A stretch of 64,000 nucleotides of DNA from Dama dama (lineage: Eukaryota > Chordata > Mammalia > Artiodactyla > Cervidae): NCBI RefSeq assembly GCF_033118175.1, contig NC_083701.1, positions 10,001,501-10,065,500 of the forward strand, given 5' to 3'. Below, one piece after another: positions 12,304 to 21,605 of the stretch. A program made the position numbers and the translations under genes. The notes beneath the pieces were generated by a model. The model did not search any database. It had not been told where the DNA came from and saw nothing but the letters and a program-made list of their open reading frames with translations. Numbering within the stretch: the stretch's first letter is position 1; each line of letters starts with the position of its first letter.

Positions 12304-15300
12304 TGACCACTATTTGACAGGGTCTGGAGTGAAGGTTATTATGCCTGTTCTGCAGATTATATAGGAAACCAAGACATTTAACCAAAACATTAAAATCTCT
12401 AAGTCATTCTAGCCGTGACTTCTGGACTGGTTTCTAACCCCAGATGTCAGAATGTAAGATTCATCTTCTTTCTGTTATACAGTTGTGATTTCACAGAGAA
12501 CAAACTCTTATCTAAAAATAGATGGGCTAAGATGTCATCAAGAGAATTAACCTATTTACTTTGTTCGTGGTGATCAACAACCATGGCTCTATTTTTTAAA
12601 AATATTTACTTATCTATTTATTTGTCCCTTGGGAAGTGACTAGGGGCAGAGCAGGAGCACGTTGCCTCCTGTGCCCAAGGGATGGGAGCTGCCTCTGGAG
12701 ACTAAGATGGGACAGACTGGAGTTAATGCTCACTCCCTGTCTCTCCTTTGGGGACAGAACCAGGTGGAGACCAGAAAGGCATGGAAGACTCTAGGACCAC
12801 ACCTTCTCCAGGTAGGCATGCTCAGCTTCTCCCGCCTTTGCGTATGATGTTGTCCCCTGTGCATTTATCAAGTGTGCTCCCCCAAATGAAAGAAATTGAA
12901 GCCAATTTACTTTTAAATCCCCTCCTCTACAAAAACTGCCCCCCTTTACAAAAAAAAATAGACAAAATGAAATCAAAAGATCCATTAATAGGAAGATACA
13001 GAAATCTACCTGCTAAAAAGATGCATTTAGAAAAAAAAATACAGAAAACTATACTTAGTTGTCTATTTCATTCCACATTATAAAAATAGCTACTTTTAGT
13101 ATTTGAAGATGATTTCTTCCAGTCTCTACCCAACCCACAGTAAGCACATCTGTAACATAAATAAAATGAATTTGGGATCACTTGGCAGCCATGGTTTCAC
13201 AGTCTGAGTTGTATCACTTCATACAATGAGATGATATTCGCCTGACATGAAATATTTTTCTGTAACATGGTTTTTATAAGCTGTACAACAGTTCCTTGTA
13301 TGGAATCCTATGACTTGTTTAACCAATTATTTCTAACATGTGTTATTATAAATAATAGATAAGCACTCTCTCTATGCCTATGCACTTCTGATTAATTTGT
13401 CAGGATAAATGCCTAGAAGTTGAATTACTGTAAAAAGGTGTAATCATTTCAGGGCTCTCAATATGTTGCCATATTGCCCTGGAGAAAAACTGAATTTTCA
13501 CTCACAGGCACATCCCAATGGCCAACAGTGGATACTATTTAAAAACAAAGAGAACGAGAAACCTCTAGTTTTTAATAGAAGAAAAATGGTAGCTCATTAT
13601 TTTCCATTGTTCCCTGTGATTAAAATGAAAAGTGATGTTTTTTTATACCTGAGCTGGGCTGGCCTCTCTCACCCTGGGGCTGCTTGTCCAGGCATGGACT
13701 TCAGGAAAACCTGAGCTCAACTCCGATTTGTGAGGAGGTGACGGGCATTTTAAAGGCAGATGAGGGAGGCTGGAGGGGAAACTCTTAGGAGCTCCCGCAG
13801 AGCCAGAAAAGTGGAAAATCCCAAAGAGAGGGTAGGGGCTGTCTTCTGAGACCTGTTCGGCAAGGTGGGTGTGGATGGAAAGCAGTGAATTCTCTTGACT
13901 GCCTTGAGCTTTCTCGGACAGGACCTTAAGGAAGACCAGAGCTGGGTTAGCCCAGGGACAAGGCTTTCCTTCTGTGTTAGAAACCAGGATAGGGTTTGTT
14001 TGGGCTTCCCTGGTGGCTCAGATGGTAAAGAATCTGCCTGCAATGCAGGAGACTGGGGTTCGATCCCTGGGTCGGGAAGATTCCCTGGAGAAGGAAATGG
14101 CTACCCACTCTAGTATTCTTTTCCTGGAGAATTCCATGGACAGAGGAGCCTGGTGGGCTACAGTCCACGGGGTCACAAAGAGTCGGACATGACTGAGTGA
14201 CCAACACTAGAATTTGCTTACGTCTCTTAGTGTGGGGAGTGCAGAGAGCTTGCAGTGCTCACGGGCTAAGGTCGAGCGAGGGCGCAGAGGGGCCTGACTG
14301 ATGGTCAAGGAGAGTCTTTGTCTGTTTCCAGCTCTCTGGAGTGTGGTAGAAAGTCAGCATTTAATGGGTTTCCACTTGTGGGGCTGGAGAACTGAACAGG
14401 ATGCTAACCTTAGGAGGCTGAGGTTACGACAAGGTTCCTGAAGGGCTGCTTCTAACCCATCAGGACCAGAGTGTTGAGCAAGCAGAGACAGGAGCCCAGA
14501 TGTATGAAGAAAACCAATATGGCGTGTCTGGGGAAGGACTGCAAGTTAGAGGTCCGGGCCTTACCCTGAGCTCTGGGAACTGAGCCTGGGTCAGTGGACG
14601 AGTCGGGCAGAGCCTCCTGATGCTCCCTGGTCTGGACCAGACTGGGCTGGAGATCTGGCCTGGGGCTGGAGACCTGCCTGCCTGCAGCCAAGGGGGCAGG
14701 TGGGACTGATATACGAAAGCGAAGGGAGGTCCAGGAGGGCAGGACCACATCGCTGGCAGCCTCGCCCGCAGTGGAAGGGCCTTTACACCTAATTCTGAGC
14801 ACAAAGAGAGGCTAATGCGGTTTTGAAGCGTTCGGGGAAGAGTCTGGCTTGCCTGCGTGATTTTGTACTGAGAACCAGCTTAATGTCTCCATCATTCTCT
14901 TTTCTCTTCACTTGTGAGCACCTTGGTGGGCCTTTACTTGGCAGGCGCTTGATAGTAAACGTGACACCAACATAGGCTTGTGAAGTTGTGCTGTTTCTCG
15001 CCCCCAAGATGTCATCCACAGGTTCCAGCTCGGGCCCCGTCAGTTTTAACACCATCATGGAAAATCTGGAAATTCTCACGCAGCAGCCGAGGATCCCTGA
15101 GGCTCTGCCCTGGCTGTCTGCAGACCCAGTCTAAGGACACTCTCCTGATGCTTTGTCTGAACTTGGCCTTGAGCACATGTCCATCTGCAAGTCTCTTCTT
15201 GAACCATAGCCAATTAACAATGTTATATAGTTTCAGGCGAACAGGGAAGGGACTTAGCCGTACATATACACGTATTCATTCTCCCCCCAACCCCCTCCCA

Positions 15301-18300
15301 GACAGGCTGCCACATAACATTAAGCAGAGTTCCAGGTGCTATATAATAGGTTTTTGTTGGTTATTCATTTTAAATATGTGTACATGACCTTCCCAAAGTC
15401 CTTAACTTCCCTCTAACCACTTTTTGAATAAGGGCCATAACGGCGTGTGTTTTCAGGGTCTGCAGAAATTGTTGCCACAGCGAAAGGTGTAACCGTCGTC
15501 CCCGCTGGCATTAAATCTTTGGGGATGACGGTATCATCCACCAAAAGCGGTCCCGAGGAGACATCTGGAAAAGGTGAGCAGGAGCAGACAGAGAGGGGTC
15601 TGTTTTCTCCCAGTCTTAAGATCATCTTATGAGTGGGGTGGTTCATCAAGCCCCTTAGGTCTCCGTAAGGCACTGCGACCATCCCACTTGGTGCCACTAG
15701 AGGGCGCCATCTCTCCCGCTGCATGAGCGCCTTTAGTCATCAGCGCTGGAGGCTGAACCGGGAAAGGGAACCGCTGACGGAGGGCTCTTGTCGCTCTTAA
15801 CTGGCTCGGAAAGAAAGAGCTCGGCATCGTCCGCACCGTGGTTTGCTGGAAAGAATGAACTTGGGTTTTGATGGTTCTCCTCCTTGGCTTTCCTTCCTCG
15901 GGCGCCTTAGCAAAGGCCCCGCACCTGCAAGGAGCCACAGAGGGCGGGACACACACAGGAGGACTGGGCTCATTCCTGGGCAGGACCCTGGCAAGGCGAT
16001 GCAGGCCTCTGGGCTTTGTGGTCCTTACCCCTCTGAACTCGTGACGATGGGGTTTGCAAGGTGGGCTTTTGCTTGGCTAAGCCCAAGTTGCAGGGCGAGG
16101 AGGAAGGGAGGGGAGAAGGAGGGCAGAGAGAGACAGAAATGAGAGTCCTGTTTCTCAGCCTGTGACAGGCTCACCTTCCTGCATCCGGGAAGCGGGGATC
16201 ACACGCGGGTGAGGCCACAGCTTGGAGAGATGCTCTTCTGTCTGACATCCCGGTGCCCCGAGGACTTTGAATCCTATGGCTGTTACTGTGGGCAGGAAGG
16301 ACAAGGCGAGCCGAGGGACGCCCTGGACAGGTACGTCAGTTATCGCTTCAGGCTCACAGCGTTGCATTACCGCACTCAGCGGGGCTTGTTGCCATGACAA
16401 CCCCTCTGTCCTGACGAGCCGCAGAGGCTCCAAGACTGGCTTGCTGAGGTCATTCAGCCATGAAGGGACAGAGCCAGATTCAGATCTTTTGATATAGGAG
16501 TCTAGAGTTCCAACACGAGTACTGCCCAGCTGCTCTAAAAGGGTTGATCTGCAAAGACACCTCAGAAAACCCCAAACATGCTTATTTAAACAATGAGTAA
16601 AGTGTAGAATTGGGTTTCGTAGGTGGCCAGTGGTAAAGAATCCACCTACCAATGCAAGAGATGTGGGTTTGATTCCTGGGTGAGGAAGATACCCTGGAGG
16701 AGATGGCAACCCACTCCAGTACTCTTGCCTGGAGAATCCCATGGACGGAGGAGCCTGGTGGGCTGGGGTCCATGGGGCCACAGACTCAGACACCACTCAG
16801 GGACTAAACAGCAGCAACAGCAAATGTGTAGAACTGGGGTCTTCAGTTGATTTGCTCTGCAAGAGGACACGTTGAAAGGAGCTTCTTGACAACTTCTAAG
16901 TTTAATTGTCAAATTTTGTACCTACTGCTCTTGGAAGAACTTCCACTGGCCTCATGCATTCGTTAATTTATTCATTCATTAATATAGGCATTCAGCCTAT
17001 GTTTGTTGTGCTTTTGCTCTGTGTCTGGCACTGTGCTAGGTGGTAGAGACATAAAAAGGACTAAACTTCAGCAAAGCAGATCATAACAAATTGCCTCTGG
17101 AGCTTGCAGAGTGAGAGATACGGACAATTCAACAAAACACCACCCACTGTAACACATGCGGTTAGGACACAGAGGAAACAATGGGGGACTCAACCTGGAG
17201 ATGAGTTAGAGGAAGATTCTGAGAGTAGAACTGGTCAAGTTTAAATATTGATTGCACCTGAAGACTCATTGATTTCACGGTTAGTTAGAGCTCCAGTGAA
17301 ATGGTGTACACGGCCCACACCCTCTGATGGTGGAGTTGCCAAGGGAGGATTGACAATTATATCACAAGTTTCCTTGGGCTGGGGGGACACTGAAGGAGAC
17401 TGTGAGGCTTTATAGGGCCAGATGGGTGAGTCTAAGAAGCAAGACCATGATTCATCCCCATCTATTTCCTGAGATCTTGCTCTTTGCTGGTCACTTCCTT
17501 AGATGCAGGTCTTTACGCTCAGGATAGTTACTCTCTTCTCTTTTAAGGCTGGGGACATAGAGGGTACCCTATGGATGTAGGATGAACTGTTCTGTTGTGT
17601 AAAAGGTTGGAGGGAGTGTGTCACTGCTAGCCCATGTGGTACTCTTGTATATACTAAAAGTGGTACCCTTTCCTCAAGACTCTTTCTATTTGTTAGAAGA
17701 TTCCTGTAGTAAATGTGCAAGTCACCCATCTTTTCGGTCAACAGAGTCATGATAAAAATACCAACAACTTTTTTTACAATTATAAGATGCTTCCAGTGTG
17801 ATGGACACGGCCTTAGATGTGGCATCCTGGTGCAGTCCACAACCCGAACAACCGTACATGGTGGCCCTTGGTGTGTATATCAGTCAGCCCTGTGTGCACT
17901 GGAAAGGAGGCACTGACTACTCGCACTACTATGGGGAGTGTGGGAGAACTAAGCTTGGAGGGAGTTCTGGGGCAGCTGGGGCTCTGACAGGAAACGATTT
18001 TCCTTGTTGTTAGGTGCTGTCTGTCCCATCACTGCTGCCTGGAGCAGGTGAGAAAGCTGGGCTGTCTGCTCGAGAGGCCTCCTCAGCCGCCGGTGCTGTG
18101 CGTGGACGGTACCCCCAAGTGTAAGTGCTGAGGGCCAGCACAGTGGGCTGTTCTTTCATCCAGGTCGGCATGAGGACCACAGCTCATCTGACAGATGCTT
18201 TCACAGGCACTTGCTCACCTCTAATGTGGTTTATTATGTACTCTGAGGCACATATTAGTACCCTTATTCCACTGAGGAGGGGACTCAAGTTCAAGAGGCC

Positions 18301-21057
18301 AAGTCAGCTGACAAAAGTCACAGAGCCCGTGAGAGGAGGTGGGGACTAACGCCACAACCCACACTTACCCAGTGCTTCGCACGTGCCCTTCCGAGTTCTG
18401 GAGTTCATCCTCACTCCAGTCCTATGAGGTAGCCCCGCGGGCCTGCCCATTTTACAGATGAGGCAACTGAGGTCCGGGATCACACTGATTGGAAGGGGTG
18501 ATAGAACTGGGGTTGGGACTGTGAAACCGTAATTCCTCGGACCCAGAACTGAGTCTTCACTGTGCAAGTGGGTCCCTTTTCCTAAAAACAGAACCCTTTC
18601 CCAATGGAGTCTCCTGAAGAACCCCACAGAGAAGGGGAAGTGACTCCGGCCTCAGGGAGGGGTGGGCCTGCATCTCCACTCCTCCCAGTGGTGGAAGCCA
18701 GAGGCACCTCTGGGGCCATTCAGGGTCTGGGGTTGGGGGGGAGCCATTGGGAAATAGCCCTACCCCTGGGAGCCTCACTGTGCCGGGCTTGCTGTAGGAC
18801 TGAATTCGTCTACATCTGACCGCTACATCAGTGGGTGTAGTTCCCTTAGGCTTTGCAGCTTAAAAGGAAGCGGTCCCCATAGCATTTCTCAAGAGCCACG
18901 TGGGGCTGTGTGTCACCCTCACGTTTTATCTGGGGAAGCCTCGGGCTGAGTGCCCCTTCCTCCCTGGGCACCCAGCCTTTGAGGACCACGTGTGCCTCCT
19001 ACCTCCCGGGAGCTCTGCGCTTTACGTGTCACTGAATCAGTCGAGTCAGTCCTTCACTCACCTAACTATGTGCTTCTCCGAAAAACCGCCACCAGGAACG
19101 AGAAACACCGTGAACAGGCAGGGTCCCTGCCTTGAATCACTCACAGGCGGGAAGAGAGACAAGCAGGGGACTCTGTAGTCTTCCTGGTATCACTAGTAGG
19201 TAGTACAAGTGCCCAGGAGCGCGGAAAAGGGCTTTGAACCCGCGGAGCGCGGCAGCCGGGATGGGGGAATTTGGGAGGAGTAAGGAAGGGCAGGGAGGTT
19301 AACAGGTTCCCTGATAACACTGGGTGTGTGTTTTTAAAAAAGAAAGGGGAGGGGAGGAGAGACAAGTGGCATTTGGGAACTCCTGAGTCTGGGAATGACA
19401 CGTGGTTCCGCATTTCGGGAGCAGGAAGTGGAGGTGATGGGACTGTGGTGGTGCAACGTGAGGTTGGGGAGACAGGTCAGGTCAGACACCTAAGGCTGAA
19501 GGCTGAAAGCTGCACGCTTTGTCCTGTGGGCGGTGAGGGGCAGGGGTGGGGTTACAGCCGTGAGTGACGGGATGAGATGACCGCTGTTCTCTGTGATGCC
19601 GTCATGCCTCGGGATCCCACCTGCTCGGCTTAAGGTGCCTTCATCTCTCTGGCCTCAGTGAGCCCGGGAGCGCTGTGGTGTCACTTGAAGTCCTTGGGGG
19701 CTTCAGAGAACCGGTTCCAACCCTCTGTGAGCTGTGAGCGCGGTCTCCTGGAGCGGACGCGAGGGCCGGGCTTAAGAGCCGAACACCTTGGGGCCGCTCG
19801 CGGCGGTCCTCCGCGAGGGGCAGGCGCGGGGCCGTGGAGCGGCCCTGGGGAACCGGCCGCCGCCTCTGTCCTCTCTGCTCGCCTGTTTCTCCCCCTTCCG
19901 CTCCCTGCTGTGGAGATGCCATGGGCGAGTCTGGGCTGATGGGAACGCCGGTGTCGGAGATTTGGAGGGTCAGTGTGGTGGAAAAAGCCTGGTTGATCTG
20001 GTTGATGAGTACTTCATGGTAGTTAGTATCAGACAAAAAAGAAAATTAAACAGAACCAATACAGCCCCAACAGCCCCAGGAAGTCTTTGGGCGTCCCTGG
20101 TGGCTCGGACGGTAAAGAATCCACCTAAGTGCAGGAGATCTGGGTTCCAAACCTGGGTTCGGAAGATCCCCTGGAGAAGTGAATGGCAACCCACTCCAGT
20201 ATTCTTGCCTGGAGAATCCCATGGACAGAGAAGCCTGGGTGGGCTACTGTCCCTGGGGTCGCAAAGAGTCGAACACGACCAAGCGACTAATATGTCTTTG
20301 AAAACCAAAGACAAGGATAACATTTGTAGAATCCTTGTCTATGTCTGAGCAACGTCAAACACATTCATTCTTTTGGATCACGCAGATGCTCAGCGTTCCA
20401 CCCCTACTGCAGGCAGCTGAAACAGTCAAGAAATAAAGTAGGGTCACTAGACTGAGCAAATAAAAATACAAATTGTAAAATATATACATAAATATATATT
20501 TCTGCTGTGATAGAAAGAAGCGCAGGGTGGGATTCGATGGGCGCCCACAGGAAAGACACCCCCTTTAAGCCGGGCGAGGAGCAGAGGGGTGGCCGAGTGG
20601 TTTCGTGATGGACAAGTATGAGTCAGCCAGGAGAAACTTACGAGTATTCCCAGCAGAGGGAGCGGGGCCTGCAGGACCAAGAGGTTCGAGACGGAGGGAG
20701 GAGGACCGGCTGGAAGGGGCGAGCATCCCGCGGCGTCTCAGGCTGCTCCTCTGTCCTTGCCCCTCAGGTGTGGGGCGGAACCTGTGTGCGAAGCTGCTCT
20801 GCGCCTGTGACCAGTCAGCGGCCGGGTGCATGGCCTCTGCCTTCTACAACCACAGCCTGCAGTCGGCAGGCAGACGCGAGTGCCGGGGCGACCGGCCGAC
20901 CTGCGAGGGCGGCGGGCCCGCGGCTTCCGTCCCGGGCTCCAGCTCCGAGGAGGACAGCGAGGAGGCCCCGCCCCTCACGGGGGGCCTGAGAACCAGAAGG
21001 TTCCTGGGGAAGCCGCTGGGTCTCGCGGGGCCCTGGCCGCCGTATGGCCCCAGATAG
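2177..21057 (+). CDS. OC90: OC90 (otoconin-90), 3' eleven coding exons
   Basis: Known role: secreted glycoprotein that is the main organic matrix component of otoconia, the calcium carbonate crystals of the inner ear. Seen: eleven GT-AG exons whose phases join without a break into 432 complete codons ending at TAG 21055-21057. They encode PLA2-like domain 1 (three exons), a Ser/Thr/Glu-rich linker (five exons), PLA2-like domain 2 (three exons) and an acidic tail. Both domains keep the YGCxC calcium-loop start, paired cysteines (CC-x2-H), the active-site His and the later CxCD Asp. The Asp after the His is Arg in domain 1 and His in domain 2, so enzymatic activity is unlikely. The first exon here starts in mid-codon, so the signal peptide and about 50 residues lie upstream of the window. 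Exon spans: 2177-2351, 5437-5549, 7678-7806, 7958-7999, 9756-9809, 11944-11991, 12758-12811, 15457-15573, 16159-16330, 18014-18120, 20768-21057. The name comes from domain architecture and gene neighbourhood. Confidence 0.93.
2574..2786 (+). mobile_element. Bov-tA SINE
   Basis: tRNA-like head (cttccctgatggctcagcgg with a B-box-like ggtttgatccctgg) joined to a Bov-A body ending gagtcggacacgactgagtg. Confidence 0.9.
2850..2965 (+). repeat. MIR-like fragment
   Basis: MIR core features: ccttgggcaagttattttacttc, a later aaatggaggtaataa, and acctcacagagttatt. Confidence 0.6.
3020..4190 (+). repeat. Large AGT trinucleotide repeat array
   Basis: Dense imperfect (AGT)n from about 3308 to 4140, with AAT, AGC and GGT variants, flanked by decayed versions from about 3020 and to about 4190. 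It lies in the OC90 intron between the first two exons here. Seven-unit GGT blocks at 3855 and 4041 are followed by the same AGT-AGT-GGT-AGT context, suggesting a 186-bp internal duplication. Open frames through it on both strands (poly-Ser, Val, Leu, Thr) are artefacts of the repeat. Confidence 0.97.
4276..4500 (-). mobile_element. Bov-tA SINE
   Basis: Antisense copy: starts with the Bov-A end (cagtcgtgtccgactctttg) and finishes with the tRNA-like head (ccctgggaagcccc). Confidence 0.9.
5437..5549 (+). CDS. OC90: OC90 exon: active-site helix of PLA2-like domain 1
   Basis: Acceptor ccttcctgccgcag and donor GTGAGC at 5550. The 113-bp exon completes a Ser codon and encodes CCFQHRRC. This is the PLA2 active-site helix with the catalytic-position His kept but the following metal-binding Asp replaced by Arg. 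It ends in phase 1 after KSISC. Confidence 0.93.
6270..6455 (-). repeat. MIR-like fragment
   Basis: Reverse-strand MIR layout: gaggctcagagaaatt-like block, then cccaaagtcacatagctgcc, then cagagtttcaacccagg. Confidence 0.65.
7199..7412 (-). mobile_element. Bov-tA SINE
   Basis: Antisense copy running from ttgcatctgactctttcc to the head ctgagccgccaggaaagccc. Confidence 0.9.
7678..7806 (+). CDS. OC90: OC90 exon: C-terminal part of PLA2-like domain 1
   Basis: Acceptor tgctctgtgtatag and donor GTAGGA at 7807. The 129-bp exon is phase 1-1. It encodes CEHLLCTCDKAA, the second long PLA2 helix, which keeps the Asp that partners the active-site His. An N-glycosylation sequon follows in INSSLN. It ends in Val-Gln-Pro-Pro at the linker. 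Confidence 0.92.
7958..7999 (+). CDS. OC90: OC90 linker exon 1 (42 bp)
   Basis: Acceptor tgctttcttttcag and donor GTAAGG at 8000. It is phase 1-1 and encodes ETASKEELLTVLPR, a hydrophilic linker piece with no fold I recognise. It can be skipped without changing frame. Confidence 0.85.
8035..8444 (-). mobile_element. Solo endogenous retrovirus LTR
   Basis: A 410-bp element, TGTGAGGC...GCATAACA on the minus strand, with TGT...ACA ends. It is bounded by a perfect 5-bp target duplication TGGAC (8030-8034 and 8445-8449). On its own strand it has CCAAT boxes, a TATAAA-like box (tataaatttgggctc), and AATAAA followed by a T-rich region: a complete U3-R-U5 layout. No internal viral genes are present, so it is a recombined solo LTR, probably gammaretrovirus-like (inference). 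It is antisense in an OC90 intron, starting 35 bp after the donor at 8000. Confidence 0.85.
8445..9755. other. OC90 intron remainder
   Basis: Contains a Bov-A monomer (8561-8693) and GT-rich low-complexity sequence at about 9270-9390. No exon recognised. Confidence 0.5.
8561..8693 (-). mobile_element. Bov-A SINE monomer
   Basis: Antisense Bov-A body: gttgctcagtcgagtccgac through gggttgccatttccttctcc. The tRNA-like head is absent. Confidence 0.85.
9756..9809 (+). CDS. OC90: OC90 linker exon 2 (54 bp, tandem acceptor)
   Basis: Acceptor ctctctttcag followed at once by a second CAG, a NAGNAG arrangement; the start is 9756, or 9759 with the distal AG. Donor GTGAGC at 9810. Phase 1-1, encoding (A)VVPVEPTDSSLMAISGE. 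The distal choice removes only one Ala. A Ser/Thr-containing linker. Confidence 0.85.
10528..10670 (+). mobile_element. CHR-type tRNA-derived SINE
   Basis: Begins gggacttcctcagctgccca, has ggttcgatccttggctgagg, and ends in an A-rich tail (aataaataaaaaaatt). Related copies lie at 41139 and 21344. Confidence 0.75.
11140..11360 (+). mobile_element. hAT-type MITE fragment (probable)
   Basis: Contains agccagatagtaaatatttt, cgcaactactcaactctacc-like text, aataaaactttattgac and catagtttaccaatccctgg. This is the signature of a mammal-wide Charlie-related non-autonomous element; I cannot name the subfamily. A T18 run precedes it. Confidence 0.6.
11944..11991 (+). CDS. OC90: OC90 linker exon 3 (48 bp)
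   Basis: Acceptor gatttcttttcacag and donor GTAAGC at 11992. Phase 1-1, encoding VASETRADQLITLSRT. It continues the linker frame exactly from the exon ending at 9809. Confidence 0.85.
12069..12262 (+). mobile_element. Bov-tA SINE
   Basis: Head cccaggtggctcagtggtaa, body to cgcaaagagtcagacacaac. Its 3' tail has become a CA microsatellite. Confidence 0.9.
12263..12300 (+). repeat. (CA)19 microsatellite
   Basis: Nineteen uninterrupted CA units directly at the 3' end of a Bov-tA SINE, a common origin of bovid microsatellites. Confidence 0.98.
12758..12811 (+). CDS. OC90: OC90 linker exon 4 (54 bp)
   Basis: Acceptor ctctcctttggggacag, in which a GGGGA run interrupts the pyrimidine tract, so it is weaker than its neighbours. 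Donor GTAGGC at 12812. Phase 1-1, encoding KPGGDQKGMEDSRTTPSP. The phase fit to both neighbours is the main support. The weak acceptor makes this a plausible skipped exon. Confidence 0.78.
13230..13520. mobile_element. Ancient L1 3'-end fragment (probable)
   Basis: Degenerate text of the old L1 3' region: ataagctgtacaacagttcc, aggataaatgcctagaagtt, then gttgccatattgccctggag. Confidence 0.5.
14002..14208 (+). mobile_element. Bov-tA SINE
   Basis: Nearly full-length: gggcttccctggtggctcag, gggttcgatccctgggtcgg, ending gacatgactgagtgaccaac. Confidence 0.93.
15180..15385 (+). mobile_element. Ruminant L1 3' end
   Basis: Carries ccaattaacaatgttatata, tagccgtacatatacacg and gcagagttccaggtgctata, the degenerate ruminant L1 3' layout. 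Confidence 0.6.
15457..15573 (+). CDS. OC90: OC90 linker exon 5 (117 bp)
   Basis: Acceptor gcgtgtgttttcag and donor GTGAGC at 15574. Phase 1-1 with 38 full codons. It encodes a Val/Thr/Ser-rich segment (SAEIVATAKGVTVVPAGIKS, then a Gly-Pro-Glu-Glu stretch) leading to domain 2. It is the longest linker exon, with no cysteines. Confidence 0.86.
16159..16330 (+). CDS. OC90: OC90 exon: start of PLA2-like domain 2
   Basis: Acceptor gtcctgtttctcag and donor GTACGT at 16331. The 172-bp exon opens with ACDRLTFL and contains LGEMLFCLTSRCPEDFESYG, followed by CYCGQEGQG, an almost canonical PLA2 calcium loop. It matches the 175-bp first exon of domain 1 in length, content and phase (1 in, 2 out), so the two are duplicates. 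Confidence 0.92.
16331..18013. other. OC90 intron
   Basis: Holds a Bov-tA (16611-16812). The rest shows no exon and no repeat I can name. Confidence 0.5.
16611..16812 (+). mobile_element. Bov-tA SINE
   Basis: Head ggtggccagtggtaaagaat, body through cacagactcagacaccactc, tail in cagcagcaacagc. Diverged. Confidence 0.88.
18014..18120 (+). CDS. OC90: OC90 exon: active-site helix of PLA2-like domain 2
   Basis: Acceptor ttttccttgttgttag and donor GTAAGT at 18121. The 107-bp exon encodes RCCLSHHCC: the His is kept and the metal-binding Asp is replaced by His. It is the paralogue of the 5437-5549 exon, with the same phase-2 entry just before the paired cysteines and the same phase-1 exit. Confidence 0.92.
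18360..18545 (-). repeat. MIR-like fragment
   Basis: Antisense MIR features: ctcactccagtcctatgagg, cccattttacagatgaggca, actgaggtcc. Confidence 0.65.
20089..20290 (+). mobile_element. Bov-tA SINE
   Basis: Head gggcgtccctggtggctcgg, body ending cgcaaagagtcgaacacgac. Nearly full-length. Confidence 0.92.
20768..21057 (+). CDS. OC90: OC90 terminal coding exon
   Basis: Acceptor tgtccttgcccctcag. It completes a Cys codon and encodes LCAKLLCACDQSAAGCM (second PLA2 helix with the CACD Asp), a sequon in YNHSLQ, then a CpG-rich tail with the acidic SSSEEDSEE cluster and a basic end. TAG is at 21055-21057. The acidic Ser-x-Glu cluster fits a calcium/mineral-binding secreted protein. Confidence 0.93.
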
Positions 21058-21278
21058 ACGCCCAGAGGACGTGAGCAGCACACCCCGTGTGAGTCCCTCC
21101 TGCCCCCGTAACCCCTCTGGGCCGGTCTCATCCTCCCCGTCCTCAGCGGAGGCTCACAGTGCGGCGAGACCCCGCACACACGCATCGTGACCTGTTTGTC
21201 AGTTCGCATGCCAGGGTGCCTTTGGAGAAGGCAGACAAGGGGTGGTTCGATGCTTCCTGGAGTGCACTGTGGACGCGC

Positions 21279-21284
21279 AATAAA
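21279..21284 (+). terminator. OC90: OC90 polyadenylation signal
   Basis: A canonical AATAAA lies 222 bp after the OC90 stop codon. A T-rich tract (cacgtttctttgttttaatc) follows within 15-35 bp, as expected of a downstream element. The 3' UTR would therefore be about 240 bp. Confidence 0.8.
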
Positions 21285-21343
21285 TATTCCAACCCACGTT
21301 TCTTTGTTTTAATCCTCGTGGCGGTGCCGTGTGTCATGGAGGG

Positions 21344-21428
21344 TTAGTTTCCCGACCGGGGACTGAACTTGCATCCCCTGCAATGCAAGTGCATATTCTT
21401 CACCACTGGACTGCCAGGGAAGTTCCCT
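21344..21428 (-). mobile_element. CHR-type SINE fragment
   Basis: Antisense copy: cccgaccggggactgaactt, caatgcaagtgcat, ccactggactgccagggaag. It lies just past the OC90 poly(A) site. Confidence 0.75.
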
Positions 21429-21550
21429 GTTTTTTGTTTTGAAGCAATGTTGTGGATACTGACAAATGAATAGAGTGCAAGAGATGACAGAGGAATGGAG
21501 GGTGAGAGTATCTCCACTCCCTAATCACCGAAAGCTACTTTTCCTTCTAT

Positions 21551-21605
21551 TAAAAAAAAAAAAAAAAAAACATATATATATATATATGTATGTATGTATA
21601 TATAA
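21551..21605 (+). repeat. A-rich run followed by (TA)n/(TATG)n
   Basis: About 18 A residues, then catatatatatatatgtatgtatgtatatata. Confidence 0.95.

Larger units (their letters stand above)
12812..15456. other. OC90 intron
   Basis: Contains L1-like 3' sequence (about 13230-13520), a Bov-tA (14002-14208) and an L1 3' end (15180-15385). No exon recognised. Confidence 0.5.
18121..20767. other. OC90 last intron
   Basis: Contains MIR-like antisense pieces (about 18190-18345 and 18360-18545), a Bov-tA (20089-20290) and a CpG/GC-rich stretch around 19740-19880. No exon recognised. Confidence 0.5.

Noticed and set aside
16155..16796. 213-residue minus-strand frame over an OC90 exon
   Set aside because: Antisense shadow of the domain-2 exon joined to antisense Bov-tA sequence.
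20605..20767. In-frame extension upstream of the last OC90 exon
   Set aside because: The frame stays open through the acceptor, but the codon phase from the preceding exon fits only entry at 20768.
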